Positions 1-11,627 are shown, numbered from the stretch's first letter. The stretch: 64,000 nt of DNA from Datisca glomerata (GCA_003255025.1 QANY01002366.1:7509-71508), one strand, 5' to 3'. A program made the numbers and translations. The notes: generated by a model from the letters alone, not told the origin.

Positions 1-39
1 CCCCCCCCCCCCGGGAAGCTAAAAGGGGAAGCAACCACA

Positions 40-1400
40 TTTAGCTTGGAAATGAAATTATGAAATCAAGTAGGAACTAGAGGTTTGGTTAAGACATCTA
101 CTACTTATTTAGAAGATGGAACGTATATGATATATATAAATTTGGATTGAAGCTATTCTCTGATGAAATGCATGTCAACCTCTATGTGCTTAGTCGGAGA
201 GTGAAAAACTGGGTGGAAGCAAGATAGATTGTACTTTGGTTATCACACCAAATGATGGAAGAACTTGTCGAGTTGAGATGCAACTCTTTAAAGAGAGATA
301 GAAGCTAGAGAACTTCATAAGTAGCTAAACCCAATTCTTTATACTCAGACACAGTACTAGATCGAGCGACAACTGTCTGTTTCTTGGAGCTCCATGTTAT
401 CAAGTTAGGTCCCATGAAGATGCAATAGCCATTAGTCGATTTTCTTTCATCAATTGAGCTTGCCCAATCTGCATCAATGAAGCAAGATAGAGATAAAGAT
501 GTGACAAGATTGAAATGGAGACCAAGCTGAACTATGCCCTTAAGATATCTGAGAATTCTTTTACAAGATTTCCAGTGGTCATTTGTTGGATGAGCTTGAA
601 ACTAACTGAGTTCGTTTACAATAAAATTAATGTCAGGACGTGTCATAGTCAAGTATTTCAAAGCACCAAGGACACTTCTATACAGAGTTGGATTAGAAAA
701 AGGTGTGCCTTCTAAGTTGAGTTTTGTAGCTGGACACATAGGTATAGAGTGATTTTGGCTGAGTGCATGTTGGTTTTGGTGAGTAAACCTTGGAATATAC
801 TTGTTTTGAGTAAGATGGAGACTTGTACAGTTCCTTACTACCTTAAAACCTAAGAAGTAACTTAGAGAACCAAGTGTTTTGAGAGCAAACTGAGTGTGTA
901 ATTGAGAGATTAGATCTGTGATAGATCTGTGATGAGTATACGGTTATTGTCAGTGACCAAGACACCATCAACATATATAAGGACCAGAAGAATGTCTTTG
1001 CTTATGGGCTGAATGAACAAAGATGTGTCAGAAATTGAGTAGTGGAACTCCCAACCTGCTAGAACAATTTTATCAAAAAAGGCCCTTGGAGCTTTCCTTA
1101 GACCATAAAAAGCCTTGTGAAGTTGATAGACATGTTTCGGCTTAGAAAGGTCCTCAAAACCAGGGGTTGTCTCATGTATACTATCACTTGAAGTGTTCCA
1201 TGGAAAAAAGTATTGTTGATGTCCAGTTGTTGTATATCCCACCCAAAAGCGACTACCAAGGTGATAATGACTCGAATTGTACATGGTTTGATGACTGGGT
1301 TGTATGTTTCAAAAAAAAAAATCAACCCCTGGTACCTGTTGAAACCCTTTTGCCACTAATCTGGCTTTGCTTGTGAATTGAGCCATCTATGTTCTGTTTA
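40..1400 (-). pseudogene. copia reverse transcriptase / RNase H remnant
   Basis: In the minus-strand frame ending near 910, typical copia RT blocks are readable: a segment of type FGWDIQQLDINNTFFHG, then KAFYGLRKAPRAFFDK, then the active-site block LVLIYVDGVLVTDN. The last should read YVDD, so the second catalytic Asp is replaced by Gly. Upstream in the element, at about 1325, a degenerate NPVIKP block is seen. Below 900 the reading continues as the RT tail and RNase H region, with stops and frameshifts. The enzyme would have copied element RNA in the virus-like particle. This copy cannot be functional because of the YVDG change and the broken frames. Confidence 0.8.
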
Positions 1401-1959
1401 CTCTAAAGACTTATCTATTTTGAACAACCTGCATATCCGATGTTTGAGGAACCAATGTCCAAGTGTTATTTTTTAGTAATGCCTCATACTCAGTAGTCAT
1501 TGCATCTTTTCAAAGGGGATTGGCTAGAGCATCATTAACAGAGGTGGGTGTTATTGGTTCAGTGAGAGAAACAGTGAACATTTTTGGCTTTAAGGAACCT
1601 CTTTTGGACCTTGTGAGAATATGATGAGCAGATTATTTTTGTGATCGAGAGGCTATTGGAAGGGCATCATTATGAGTATGTTTTGGACGTGGTAAGATTG
1701 ATGGTGGATGAGATAAGACAGGCAAGTGAGTGTGTAATGAGTTAGGTGGTGTAGGTGAAACAATGGGTGAAGGGGTCAGAAAGGGGACAACAAAGGTGGG
1801 AAAAGAATAATTAGGACTAGACAGAGAGTTAACTGAGTGTTGACTTGCTGAAGCATTATGATGCTAGAACAAGAGTGAGAAGATGCTGGTACTGGTATAT
1901 CCTTGAATGAGGTTGTACCTTATTGAGCATTAAAAGAAGGAAGTTGTAGAGTGATTAGG

Positions 1960-2790
1960 GAACTTGTTTTAGGAGTTGGTGAGTTGGTTAAGGTATGGTA
2001 TTAAATAAGACACTACTAGAAATGTATGATCTGCCAGTTTTTGGTTTAAAATAAACATACCATTTGTGAGATGGACTGTAACCAACAAAAATACATTTTT
2101 TAGTGGTGTGAAAAGAGAATTTGTGGCGGTTATTTGGTCTAAGGTAGGGGAAGCATGAACAACCAAAAACTTTAAGGGTTACATAGTTGCCTGGTTTGCA
2201 AAACAAGGTCTGAAAGAGAGTTTGGAGCATAAGTACATGAGTGGGAAGGAGGTTAATGAGTGTGACAGCAGTGGAGAAGGCCTCCCACCAGAACTGTAAG
2301 GGTAAATGAGCATGTGTAAGAAGGAAAATGCCATTTTTAATTATATCTATGTGTTCCCTCTCTATTCTCCCATTTTGTTGATGTGTATGGGGGCATGGGT
2401 GTCTGAAAGTAATGCCTAGCTGTTGAAGAAAGAGTTTTAGTTTTCTGTATTCACCTCCCCAGTCAGTTTGTAGACAAGTAATTTTAGATTGAATTGTCTT
2501 TCAACATAAGCATTGAAGATTAAGAATCTTTGATGAGTTTCATACTTTAGTTTTAAGGGGAATATCCAAGTATATCTGCTGAAATAACCACAAAACTGAC
2601 ATAATATCTAAAACCATCTTTAAACAGAATTGGTGTAGGTCCCCAAACATCCGAGTGAAGTAATTGAAAAAGGCTTGGTTGCTTGAGAATGAGATATGGG
2701 AAATAAAATCGATGATGACCCAAAGCACAAGAATCATAGAAACTAAGTTTGATTGTATTAACATTAGAAACGTTTACAAGCTTGAAAATA
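1960..2790 (-). pseudogene. copia integrase remnant
   Basis: Minus-strand frames carry a readable integrase core block of type YFSRYTWIFPLK near 2570. A typical post-core block follows around 2200-2000 (LKVFGCSCFPYLRPN, then CIFVGYSPSHKWY). These are conserved between plant copia integrases and mark the region between the catalytic core and the start of RT. Stops and frame changes separate the pieces, so no full enzyme can be made. Integrase would have joined element cDNA to host DNA. Confidence 0.8.
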
Positions 2791-2799
2791 TGACTCCAT

Positions 2800-3340
2800 A
2801 CAGTGGATGAGGGGTGACCTACCCTCTGATGTCATATGTTTGCATTATTTATATAATTAGGTCTACCAGAACTTTTAGAAATTAAACTTGGACTAACAGA
2901 AATAATGAAGGCTTGAGGATGAGGTTGATTGATGAATTTGGAGTTGAGGTAGGTGAGAAACTTTTGAGCTTTTGATTGAGAAGTATGAGTTACAAGAGGT
3001 TTTTGCCTTCATATATATGAAAGATAAAAGAAAGAAGAAGGAATAAAGTTAGTTACAATTGCTGACAGAAGAGAGAGAAAAATAAAGAATCTGTCACTAA
3101 TCATTGAATGATGACTATGCATCTATTGCAACATAATTGCACACTGTCATGAGCTTGCTTAGAGGTTCTTCTTGTTGAGGTGGAGGAGATATTAATTGAG
3201 GACTTATGTGGCATGAATGAGCTGGACGAGTTTGCATGGGCTGCATGGAAGATGTGAGAGATTGTCTTATGTGCTCGATAAACCAATGTGGAGCTTACTA
3301 AGGTGAGCTTGAAGTACTGGTTTTTGATCAATAGATCTAA
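2800..3340 (-). other. gag-side part of the copia element, poorly recognisable
   Basis: Upstream of the integrase in element sense there is a short open stretch (3331-3101, minus strand, 76 codons) rich in Ser, Thr and His. It lacks a zinc knuckle or other diagnostic motif. By position it should be gag or the gag-protease junction. I cannot confirm this from sequence alone. Confidence 0.35.
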
Positions 3341-3523
3341 TGTAGCTTAAAAATACGTTGAATAAAAATATTGGTTTGCACTTAAAGTATGGGGTCCTGT
3401 GGTCCGATCTTGATCATTAAGCTTAAATTCTATGATCCGTACACATTTTTTATACTTTAAAATAAAAATTCATAAAATGATTTTTAACTTTTATGAAAAA
3501 AAACAGATCTACACAGTTGATTA

Positions 3524-3611
3524 AGTAGTCCAGAGCTCAACACCTCTTATATTCAAAAGAAGTAGTCCAGATTATTGAGCTCAACACCTCTTATCTTCAA
3601 AAGAAGAGGAG
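3524..3611. repeat. Two-copy tandem repeat, 44-bp period
   Basis: A unit containing GAGCTCAACACCTCTTAT followed by TTCAAAAGAAG occurs at 3533 and again at 3577, an exact 44-bp offset, with one difference inside the shared core. Confidence 0.8.
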
Positions 3612-3923
3612 ATAATTGTTTCTCAGTTTTTATTATTTCTTAGTTACCGTTTCCTTCTCCCACTTTGGTAGCTATATCCATCGCATAAGCTTTATGTCAA
3701 AATAAGTTAACCAATTGAGCATCACTATTATGTTTGTCATAATAGTAAGTTAATGCCACGTTTGTACTAATTAAAATTAGGAGGAAGGAGAAAGTTATGC
3801 CACTTTTATGTACTTATTTAAATTACTATTAGAATTACTAACAAACACAAGCCTGTGTCTTTTTTTTGGGTACTTTAATATTAAAAAATAAAGTAAAAGT
3901 GAATTGTTTTACAGAGACATGGA

Positions 3924-3960
3924 TAGTATTGAAGTGGCTGCTGTAACCACTTCAATACTA
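3924..3960. repeat. Perfect 14-bp inverted repeat (hairpin)
   Basis: TAGTATTGAAGTGG at 3924-3937 is followed after a 9-base loop by its exact reverse complement at 3947-3960. No coding context is seen. Confidence 0.85.
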
Positions 3961-4670
3961 GCTTATAAGCAATTAAAAGCGAAGCAGAAGATTGTATTGT
4001 TTTTTGTTTTCCTTCGTTTTCTTCCATTTCAGTTGAGCAGATAATTAGCACTGCATGAAAAAAAAAATTAACTATTATAGTTAATTCTTTATTTATGGAA
4101 TCCTTCAAAAACAGATGAGAAATAATTAGGTAAAAGGGCGAGATATAACTAAGATTATTGAATAAATGATTTAACTATTCCAATAAGCCATTGGTAGGCG
4201 GGGTGGAGGTGCAGCTGCCCAAGAAAGTGGGTGAAAAGGCACTTCTTTCCTTCGCTTTTGGTTCAAAATCAATAACCTTTTCCCACTCAACATTAATCGT
4301 ATGGGTTAACAAATGATTATGTTACAATAAGTCGTAGAAAAATGTTGACATTCGGAAGGAAAAAGTATGTGATGCATTCCATTTTTGAAAATTTTGAAAT
4401 ATAGAAATGAAAATAGTGATCATTACAATGACTTTATTATGTTAATAATTTTCTTTCATTTTTTTATTATTCCTCTCACTCTTTTCATTCTAGCAAAGAA
4501 AATTTTGAATAGGATCCTATAAGATCTCCTCCCCTTCCAAAATCGGACGTGAAAGTTTCTTGTTCCACTTATTTTTGTTTGCTTCGAAATCATTAAAATT
4601 CTAACGTAGCTTAAGATTCTTAAAATATGTAAACTTCCAATTTGTTTTTTGTAAAAGGAAAAATACTCAT

Positions 4671-5080
4671 TGAATAGGAATAATTTCAGGTATTCAGCCA
4701 CGTCAGCAGATGAGAAATATAATTAAAGCGGATATCACGAAAGCATGATGAGAATAGTTCAATTTGTCATGTTGGTAGATTTGAAGAAACTGATAAACTG
4801 GCCTAGTAAAAAAGTCGGTATAAAAGTTATAAACTGATAAGCAAGGCTCAATCGTTCATCCAAAAGATGATGCAAATCTTGGAGGATAAGCTTAGTTTTG
4901 AAGAATATTCCATTTATTCTTGATGTATTTCGGGAATTTGGTTGTATTACAAGCCTATAAATACACGTCAAATTATGAACTAAAATATTCATTGAATACA
5001 AACCAGTGAAATTCACTCACTTTCATGTTTATTTTCATTGCTCTCATTATTTTCTAGTGTAAGGAAAAAATTCCTTCACA
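4671..5080 (+). repeat. 5' LTR of the Tat-type element
   Basis: Begins TGAATAGG and ends TTCCTTCACA. It is collinear with the repeat at 11628-12175 but lacks a block of about 140 bp present there (near 11790-11930). The block is therefore a deletion here or an insertion there. Confidence 0.88.
4955..4962 (+). promoter_or_regulatory. TATA box of the LTR promoter
   Basis: TATAAATA about 125 bp before the 5' LTR end. The same box is kept in the 3' LTR at about 12055. The position fits a U3/R promoter. Inferred from motif and position only. Confidence 0.55.
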
Positions 5081-5349
5081 TTCTTTATGCTTTCATTGAG
5101 AGACGAGAAAAAAATGCTCGAGAAACCCACCCAAAAACACTAAGAAAGCCTAGAACTAGATCCAACGCAGCTCATAATGAAGACAATGAAACCAGAAACA
5201 CTAATGACCAAACAGATCAACCGACCCCACCAGTGGAGATACTAAAGACAATTTCGACTGGGATACGAGAGATGGAAGAACAGAATGTAGAAACACAGCA
5301 CGATGTGTGGAGAGCTATGTAAGAACAGATCCATGCTCTTCAACAAGAG

Positions 5350-6450
5350 ATGGCTCGGACGCGTGTTGGGGCCAGCCAAAGAGAAAATAATGAAGAACAG
5401 GACATCCGTTCGGAGAACAACAGGCAAGATGGGAAAATAACTAAAATAGCAGGAACGTGCAACGAGAAGAAGGGGAAATTCAGTCTTAGAACCAAGAAAA
5501 GGAGGTTGCAAAGGAGATGCGTCAGCCCATATTTATCATTAAGGAAGCTGTAGAAGAATTACTCGAATGAAAGATGCTAGAGATGAGGAACCTGGAGAGT
5601 ACTGGAAAAAGCGACCTTGAATCTCTTACTTGTACCCCCATTAAGCCTAGAGATTTCGGCGGCTCTTGTACCCAAGAAATTTATGACTCCAAAGTTCACG
5701 TGTTATGAAGGAAAATGAGATGCAGTCAATCATCTCCATCGTTTCAGACAGATAATGGAACTATATCAACATCATGATGAATTAATGTGTAGAATGTTCC
5801 CAACCAGTCTGGATGGAAAGGCCTTAAAATGATATCATTCGATTACTAACTTTGCTATTATGTCTTCTATCTTTCTGGAACAGTATTCCACATATCGAGC
5901 AGTAATGGAAGACACGGAGTACATTCTCACGATCACGATCAAGGAAGGAGAATCTTTATGGGAGTTCACCCACAGATTCAAAGACAAAATGGTGAAGGTT
6001 GAAAACTATGATGATCGGATGGCCAGACTAGCTTTTAGAAAAGTATTAGGACCAAAGTCACCCTTGTTTGAAGACTTGTACAAAACAAAACCTTTATTTA
6101 GGTTAGAGACTTTCTAATGGGCTCAAACTTATATTACATTGGAAGAAGAAAAGAAGAGTATTTTGAAAGCAAACAGACAAAAAAAAAGGAAGAATCGCAT
6201 AAGCGAGAACGGAATTCTAGATCGGAAAAGAAGAGAACTGATAGAACAGACAAAACGGACAAAAGGGCTGGAAAACGGGAAAAGAAAAAGTACCAAAGGA
6301 AAGACTCGAGTAGGGTACATCTAAGGGATAAGGTCTACACGCCATTGACCCTCCCAGTAAATCAGATCCTTGAACAGATTAAAGACAAGCCATGGTTGAA
6401 AAGGCCAACAACACTTACAAAAGAACCAAATTACAAAGATAAGGATTAAT
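5350..6450 (+). pseudogene. Ty3/gypsy gag remnant
   Basis: Plus-strand frames hold the retrotransposon gag (capsid) domain. A block of type MCRMFPTSLDGKALK at about 5785 is followed after a stop by a segment of type EQYSTYRA. A later block, EGESLWEFTHRFKDKMVK, lies at about 5950, followed by the DDRMARLAFRKVL and SPLFEDLYKTKP blocks typical of plant gypsy gag. A Lys/Glu/Arg-rich tail (6130-6450) follows. At least one in-frame stop and several frame changes break it. Capsid would package element RNA. The protein cannot be made intact here. Confidence 0.82.
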
Positions 6451-6739
6451 ATTGTTCTTTTCACAGAAGCAGTGGACATTACACCAGATATTGCTTCAAA
6501 CTCAAAGATTATATCGAGTAGCATATAAGATGGATACCTACGTCGATTTGTCAAAAGAGAATAGCATAAGCAAAAGGTAGAGAAAGAAGGCTATGATGAT
6601 GAAAAGCGTGACAATGGGAAACAACCTCTTCGCATTGTAAACACTATCATCGCACTGAAGGAGCAGGAAGGAAGAGCAAGGAAAGAAAGGAAGCAGTACT
6701 GTAAGAAACCAATGTTAGGGAAGCGCATGGAGAATCGCT

Positions 6740-7285
6740 CACCTAACAATGGGAATCTCCCACTGATATTTGATGATCTAGATCTCAAACACAACGGATA
6801 CCATAATGATACGCTTGTCATCTCGATACAAGTCATAATTTCCTCTAGAGAATAGTTCTGGTAGATGATGGAAGAGCGATTAACATATTGTACTGGACCA
6901 TATTAGAAAAGATGTCAATGGGAAAGCAGAAGCTGCAAGGGGCCTCACAACCACTGATAGGTTTTAATGGAGCTATCAATTACTCGGAGGGGACCCTTAC
7001 TCTCCCTGTAAGAGATGAACCTTTTAATCATATGACAGAGTTTGTGATTATGGATACTTCGTCCCTGTGCAACGTTATTCTGGGAAGAACGTGGCTGCAT
7101 AAGATGAAGGTTGTGCCGTCAACTTTCTACCAAGTATTGAAGTACCCCTCACTGGAAGGAATCAAGACCATCAAAGGAGACCATGCTTCTGCATGTATCT
7201 GTTCTGTGACTGTATTGGAGTCTGTAAAGAAAAAGTATGCAGAAAAAGCAGACCCTAGGCAACCAAAGGAAGCAATTCAATAGCA
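6740..7285 (+). pseudogene. Gypsy aspartic-protease-like region, active site lost
   Basis: Before the domain, a block of type DDLDLKHNGYHNDTLV (about 6775) matches the usual lead-in to Tat-type proteases. The expected Asp-Gly-Ser/Thr active site appears near 6860 as VDDGRAIN, so the catalytic triplet is degenerate. The 131-codon frame 6888-7283 then carries LIGFNGAINYSEGTLTLPV and CNVILGRTWLHKMK, the conserved second half (ILGR motif). It ends in an Asn/Lys-rich linker. It would normally process Gag-Pol. RT and RNase H, expected next, are absent. Confidence 0.8.
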
Positions 7286-7343
7286 ATCAAAGGACAACGG
7301 GTCAGACGGCCTAAGGTATGAGGCATGGGAATAAATAAAGTTA

Positions 7344-7760
7344 GTGTGCTTAGAAGAAGGAACACAAAAAATGATGAACATCGATACCCGCCTCGAGCAA
7401 GCAGAGAAATCAAGCCCAACAGTGAGGTTAAAATTGAATGAGCAACATAATGATAAACTCCTCAGAAGAAGTATTGATCAATTGAAGGAACGAAGAGAAG
7501 CTGCCCTAATCAGAGTAGCGCGTTATAGTCAGAAAAGGAGATCCTATTTTCAAAAAAGAATGAAGAAGCGAGAATTCCAAAAAGGAGATCTAGTCCTAAG
7601 AAATGTTTCTCAATCAGAAAGGAAGTTTGGGCCAACTTGGGAAGGATCATACATCATCAACGGGGTAGAGGAACCAAATGTTATTACTTGAAGATGAAGG
7701 AATGAGGAAACCTAGCGAAACCATGGAATGCATTTCATTTAAAGAAGTACTTTATATAAT
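7344..7760 (+). pseudogene. C-terminal end of gypsy integrase
   Basis: The frame 7344-7691 contains the arm typical of Tat/Athila integrases (LDQLKERREAALIR-like, seen as IDQLKERREAALIRVARY). This is followed by FQKGDLVLRNVSQSERKFGP and TWEGSYII, the GPF/Y-type module that ends plant gypsy integrases. After the stop the other frame still gives a HLKKYF-like ending near 7740. The catalytic core is missing. The element therefore joins a protease-like domain directly to an integrase tail, a deletion of most of pol. Confidence 0.82.
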
Positions 7761-7865
7761 TGTAATTTTATAGTGAATGTTTTCCCGTGATTTTTTCCCA
7801 CTAGGGTTTTCCACATAAAAATATATGGTGTCAACTCTCTAAATCTTCTATAAGGAAAGCACATT

Positions 7866-8200
7866 AAGGAACTAAGAGTGTAAGTCCTTGAGAGGGGCAA
7901 TTCGTAAGTCCTACTCTCAGAAGGAACTAAGGGCGTAAGTCCTTAGGAGGGCCAATTCATAAGTCATACTCTCATAAGAAACTAAGGGAATACGTTCTTG
8001 GGAGGGGCAATTCATAAGTCCTACTCTCAGAAGAAACTAAGGGCGTAAGTCCTTATGAGGGATAATTCATAAGTCCTACTCTCAGAATGAACTAAGGGCG
8101 TAAGTCCTTGGGAGGGGCAATTCATAAGTTCTACTCTCAGAATGAACTAAAGGCGTAAGTCCTTGGAAGGGGAAATTCATAAGTCCTACTCTCAAAAGGA
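7866..8200 (+). repeat. Six-copy tandem array, exact 55-bp period
   Basis: The ACTAAGGGCGTAAGTCCTT-type start of the unit falls at 7871, 7926, 7981, 8036, 8091 and 8146, exactly 55 bases apart each time. Each unit also carries AATTCATAAGTCCTACTCTCA. A decayed seventh start follows. The array lies between pol and the 3' part of the element, where Tat/Ogre elements often carry tandem repeats. Confidence 0.95.
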
Positions 8201-8620
8201 ATTGAAGTCAAGAAAGAAAATTTGATCTGAGACCAAAAAGAAGAGTTGAACTCAAACCAGAAAGATGAGTTGAATTCAGACAAGAAAGGTTAGAACAGTC
8301 AGAAATTCAGAAGAGAAAAGAAGTAAGAAATTCATAACAAAAAAGTTTAGGAGTTTAACTCAGACGAGAAAGCTCAAACCAGAACACCAAGAACAGAGGA
8401 GCTTCGGTACTTCAGGAAAGAAAAAAAGAAGTCAGAACTTCAGAGTTGAAAAGAAGGACGAAAATTTGAACCTCAAACGGAAAAGGAAAAAGAAAATTAA
8501 GGATTGAACTTCATAGTAGAAATTCTTTAGTGGAAAAGCAAAATGAAGGGGACCTGCTAAGAATAAAAAAGTCTAAAAAGTTGCTACTTCACTTCAAGAT
8601 AAGTAATACATATGGACGTC
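8201..8620. other. Purine-rich low-complexity segment
   Basis: Dominated by GAA, AAG and AGAA runs with repeated CAGAAAAGAAG-like words and no open frame of note. It is non-coding spacer between the 55-bp array and the antisense gene. Confidence 0.6.
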
Positions 8621-8809
8621 TATGAGGTAAATTTTTTAATAGATTGATAATTCTAATTGATATAGGTTCAAAGTAAGATAAAAATCAAGGAATCTGAAAA
8701 ACTGTCTACATTGATGAAAATTTTAAAGTACAAAAAAAGAGGGTTACAATTGAAACATAAAGAATCTAAAGAGAAGCAATATCTTCATTCTGAACCCGAG
8801 AAGAGAATC

Positions 8810-11022
8810 TCAGTAGGGGCCGTAACATCTCTTGTCAAGGGGAGCATCAATAGCAACTCCAGAAGGGTTGATTTTAGCTTGGCCTGTAGAAGTGGTGGCT
8901 TCACTATGCTCATCAACAGGATCATCGCAGAGGGGTTTTCTTGGAGGGGCCTTCATTGAGCCATCTATGTAACCCACATTGTAGATTACCTGCTCAGACA
9001 AAAAAGGGCTTGATATTCTTCTCCAATATCTTTCTCTTTTTGTTCTAGAGCTTGAGCTTTGCTTGCCTCAACAGCTGCCAGAGACTCCTCAGCAGTCTTC
9101 AATGCCTCCTTCGCATCCCTCATAGATTCTATCAGACTCAGAATCTCTACCTTAGCCCCCATCAACTTCTAATGCTTGCTTCTTCACTTTCTCATTAAGC
9201 ATAGTCTTTGAATTTTTTAATTGAGCAACTTCTTCTCAAAGACCTTCAATGATGCCAGCAGAATGAGCAACTTCTTCTCGAAGACCTTTAATGATGCCAG
9301 CAGAATGAGCAACTTCTTCTTGAAGACTTTCAATGACGTCAGCAGAATGAGAAACATCCTTTTGGAGCTTATGTAACACCAAATCTCGGCAGCATGATGC
9401 TCTTGGAGAGCATTATGGTGAATAATGGCTTGAAAAGAAAAAAAAATAAGAAGAAAAAGGTAAGGGAATAATCAAGAAGAAGAAAAATGACAAAGAACCA
9501 TACTCTGAGTAAGTCGTGCTTGAAAGAAGAAACGAGGTCGCCAACCCTAAAGTTCCAAGTTCTAACCAAATCATCCTCCAAATTAATCCCATGGCCAACA
9601 ATGTGAGAAGACTAAACATCATCCAAAAATCAGATTGTTGCTAGTATATCAGTAAATTTTTCGAACAACCAAGGATCAGAACCTTCAGCTGCTCCCTGAG
9701 ACCCAGAAGTAAGATCTTGACTAGTGGCTGGCAGAACTAGAGTAGGAACATCAAAAGGAGGAGGAGTAGCAGACCGGGGGCAAATCCTCATCGAGAATGC
9801 AAGGAACATCTAAAACGGGAGGATCCCTTGAAGAGCTGGTCTCATTAGATCTGGGGTGAGTTCACCTCCCGACTCACCCACCATAGTACGAAGTCGCTTT
9901 GACATACTGAGATTTTCTTTCACTCTCTAAAGTAAAGTGTTTTCCTCTGAAGAATCAGAACCGCTAGGAGAAGAGTGGCTAGAAGAGACACTTGAATCTT
10001 TCATTGGACAGGAAGAAGATGATGGGGCATATGTGGAAGATGGAACTGGAGGAGAAATAATGGTAAGATCTCATGGTAGAACGTACAATGGCACGGTAAT
10101 GAGTGGCACGACTGAACTCGAGGGCTGAGAGCAGACAAGCGTGACGTCACCGCGTGGGTCTAGAAGCCCGAACCACTTTCTGTGCCGGCAACGAAAAGTG
10201 GGGGTTAATTTCTCTTCAGTCTTATGGGTTATGTAAGGCTTCTTGTTCTTAAGTTTATCTGTAGGAAAAGAAAGAATCAACATATAAATGAAGGAAGAAG
10301 AAAAAATGAGTAACAATGGTAAACTTAAAGAGAAATAGTGCTGGGAAATGGGGCTCCGGCTACTTACTAAAAATCCCCCAGTTCCTGGGAATTCTCCAGC
10401 AACTATCACCTCCCCAATTTTCACCAACCACAAAGACATCCCACTCTCAATTTTTTTTCACCCGAGAGAATGTTGGTCACCATTGGTCCTCTCTTTTCCG
10501 AAGTCTGATTAGAAAGATAGTAAATCCCATCCCCAGGTTTAGTTACATAATAACATCTCAATTCGTCAACTCCTAAATCTAAACCAAATCTCCTATACAA
10601 AGCCTCAAAACCGGGGAGGATCCTATAGTTGCTGGGAGTAAATTGAGAAGGGGCAAGACCACACTAATAGAAGAACTCTTGGAAAATGGGGAGAAAGGAA
10701 GTCTAAGGCCCAGAGCAATGTACATTGGACTTAAGGTTATCTGGTAGGGAGGCCTACAAGGATGACCTAGGTGTCTACTCTCACCTAAACCAACTACAAC
10801 ATTAGGAGGAAAGGTGTCATGATAGATAGAAAGAAACTCGTTAGCCAAATTTCTAATAAGAGGAACAGTAGGCTTAAATTCAACTCCACCCCGACTCATA
10901 GCTACTGGAATTACTAACAGCAAGGAAAAGAGAAGTAGAGAAGACAAAAGACTTACGAAAAAGAGGGGAAGAAAGTGAATAAAATGAAAAGGAAAAGAAT
11001 AATTTATATTGGCTTCAGACAT
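8810..11022 (-). pseudogene. Antisense accessory gene of the element: Transposase_28-like domain plus coiled coil
   Basis: Read on the minus strand, 11022-10579 begins with a hydrophobic leader, then a segment MSRGGVEFKPTVP at 10881 and a block of type LSPMYIALGLRLPFSPF. After a frame change, GLAPSQFTPSNYRILPGF follows. This is the signature of the plant 'putative gypsy type transposon' family (Pfam PF04195, Transposase_28). Further on are CYYVTKPGDGIYYL and WRIPRNWGIF, the latter followed directly by GTAAGT near 10367, a good splice donor. A next exon resumes near 10260 (KLKNKKPYITHKTEEKL). A linker with MSKRLRTM (about 9905) leads to a repeated coiled-coil-like stretch (about 9350-9200) and an end near 8810. 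Stops and shifts make this copy a pseudogene. The function of the family is unknown. Extra ORFs in either orientation are known from plant Ty3/gypsy elements. Confidence 0.75.
9204..9350 (-). repeat. Internal repeats coding for the coiled coil of the antisense gene
   Basis: A unit of about 51 bp coding for a segment like AHSAGIIEGLREEV occurs three times in a row on the minus strand, with small differences. The heptad-like Leu/Ile/Val spacing with Glu and Arg suggests a coiled coil. Confidence 0.7.
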
Positions 11023-11244
11023 GAAAAGTGATAGAAATTAATTAAGGAAGATGAAATGATGACTGACACACGCTTGATTGAAGGAAAGTCTACAAGCAAA
11101 AATGGATCGTCGTTGCTAATACCTATCCAGAGGCTGACAGATGGAAAGAAGGATGGCATATTCTGCAAATGATAACCATTAAATCTAAGTACGAGAATAG
11201 GAAACGACAAAAGGAATAAATGAGGTGGAGTCAAAACATCATAA

Positions 11245-11358
11245 CAGATACTTAGAGAGAACAGAAAAATGGAACATCAGAACAGATACTTAGCGAGAAC
11301 GGAAAAATGAAACGTTAGAGCAGATGTTTAATGAGAACAAGAAAGTGGAATGACAGAA
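11245..11358. repeat. Three-copy tandem repeat, 38-bp period
   Basis: The unit starting CAGATACTTAG falls at 11245 and 11283, with a diverged copy at 11321, each 38 bp apart. It sits between the antisense gene start and the 3' LTR. Confidence 0.8.
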
Positions 11359-11627
11359 AAGAAAGCTCATGCAACTATCAAACGCACATCCATCTCGGTA
11401 AGGTAACTATTATTTAAATTGTTGTTAACTTTTTCAGTTCATTACTATCACTTGTCCCAAGAAATAAAAGAAGAATAGAAGAGGAAAGGATAAATGAATT
11501 GTCAGAAGATCATTCATAAAAAGGTTACTCTAAAAATTTGTGGCCCATAAATCTAGTATTGAAAATCGAGGAATCAAATCATTACACCTGAATGAAGAGA
11601 AACTTCATCAATTGTAATGGGAGTAAA

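Larger units (their letters stand above)
1..3350 (-). mobile_element. Decayed Ty1/copia retrotransposon, 3' LTR outside window
   Basis: Remnants of a copia polyprotein run in order on the minus strand. Integrase lies at about 2790-1960, reverse transcriptase at 1400-900, and the RNase H side follows down to position 40. The first bases of the window are a C-run, which in element sense is a G-rich polypurine tract just after the end of pol, so the 3' LTR should lie outside the window. A homologous end of pol, with the same Val-Ala-Pro/Ser-Pro-Phe-Ser context, occurs in the copia element near 38360. Frames are broken in many places, so this is a dead copy. The 5' LTR should lie to the right of about 3350, but I could not delimit it. 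Confidence 0.85.
3351..4665. other. Spacer without recognisable gene
   Basis: AT-rich sequence between the copia remnant and the Tat-type element. Short open frames are present but none shows a known motif. It contains a two-copy tandem repeat and a perfect hairpin, listed separately. The 5' LTR of the copia element, or the 3' tail of the LINE to the right, could be hidden here but I could not see either. Confidence 0.5.

Noticed and set aside
10071..10439. 122-codon minus-strand frame as a separate gene
   Set aside because: Its second half matches the next exon of the antisense accessory gene and its first half crosses the intron after the GTAAGT donor; not an independent gene.
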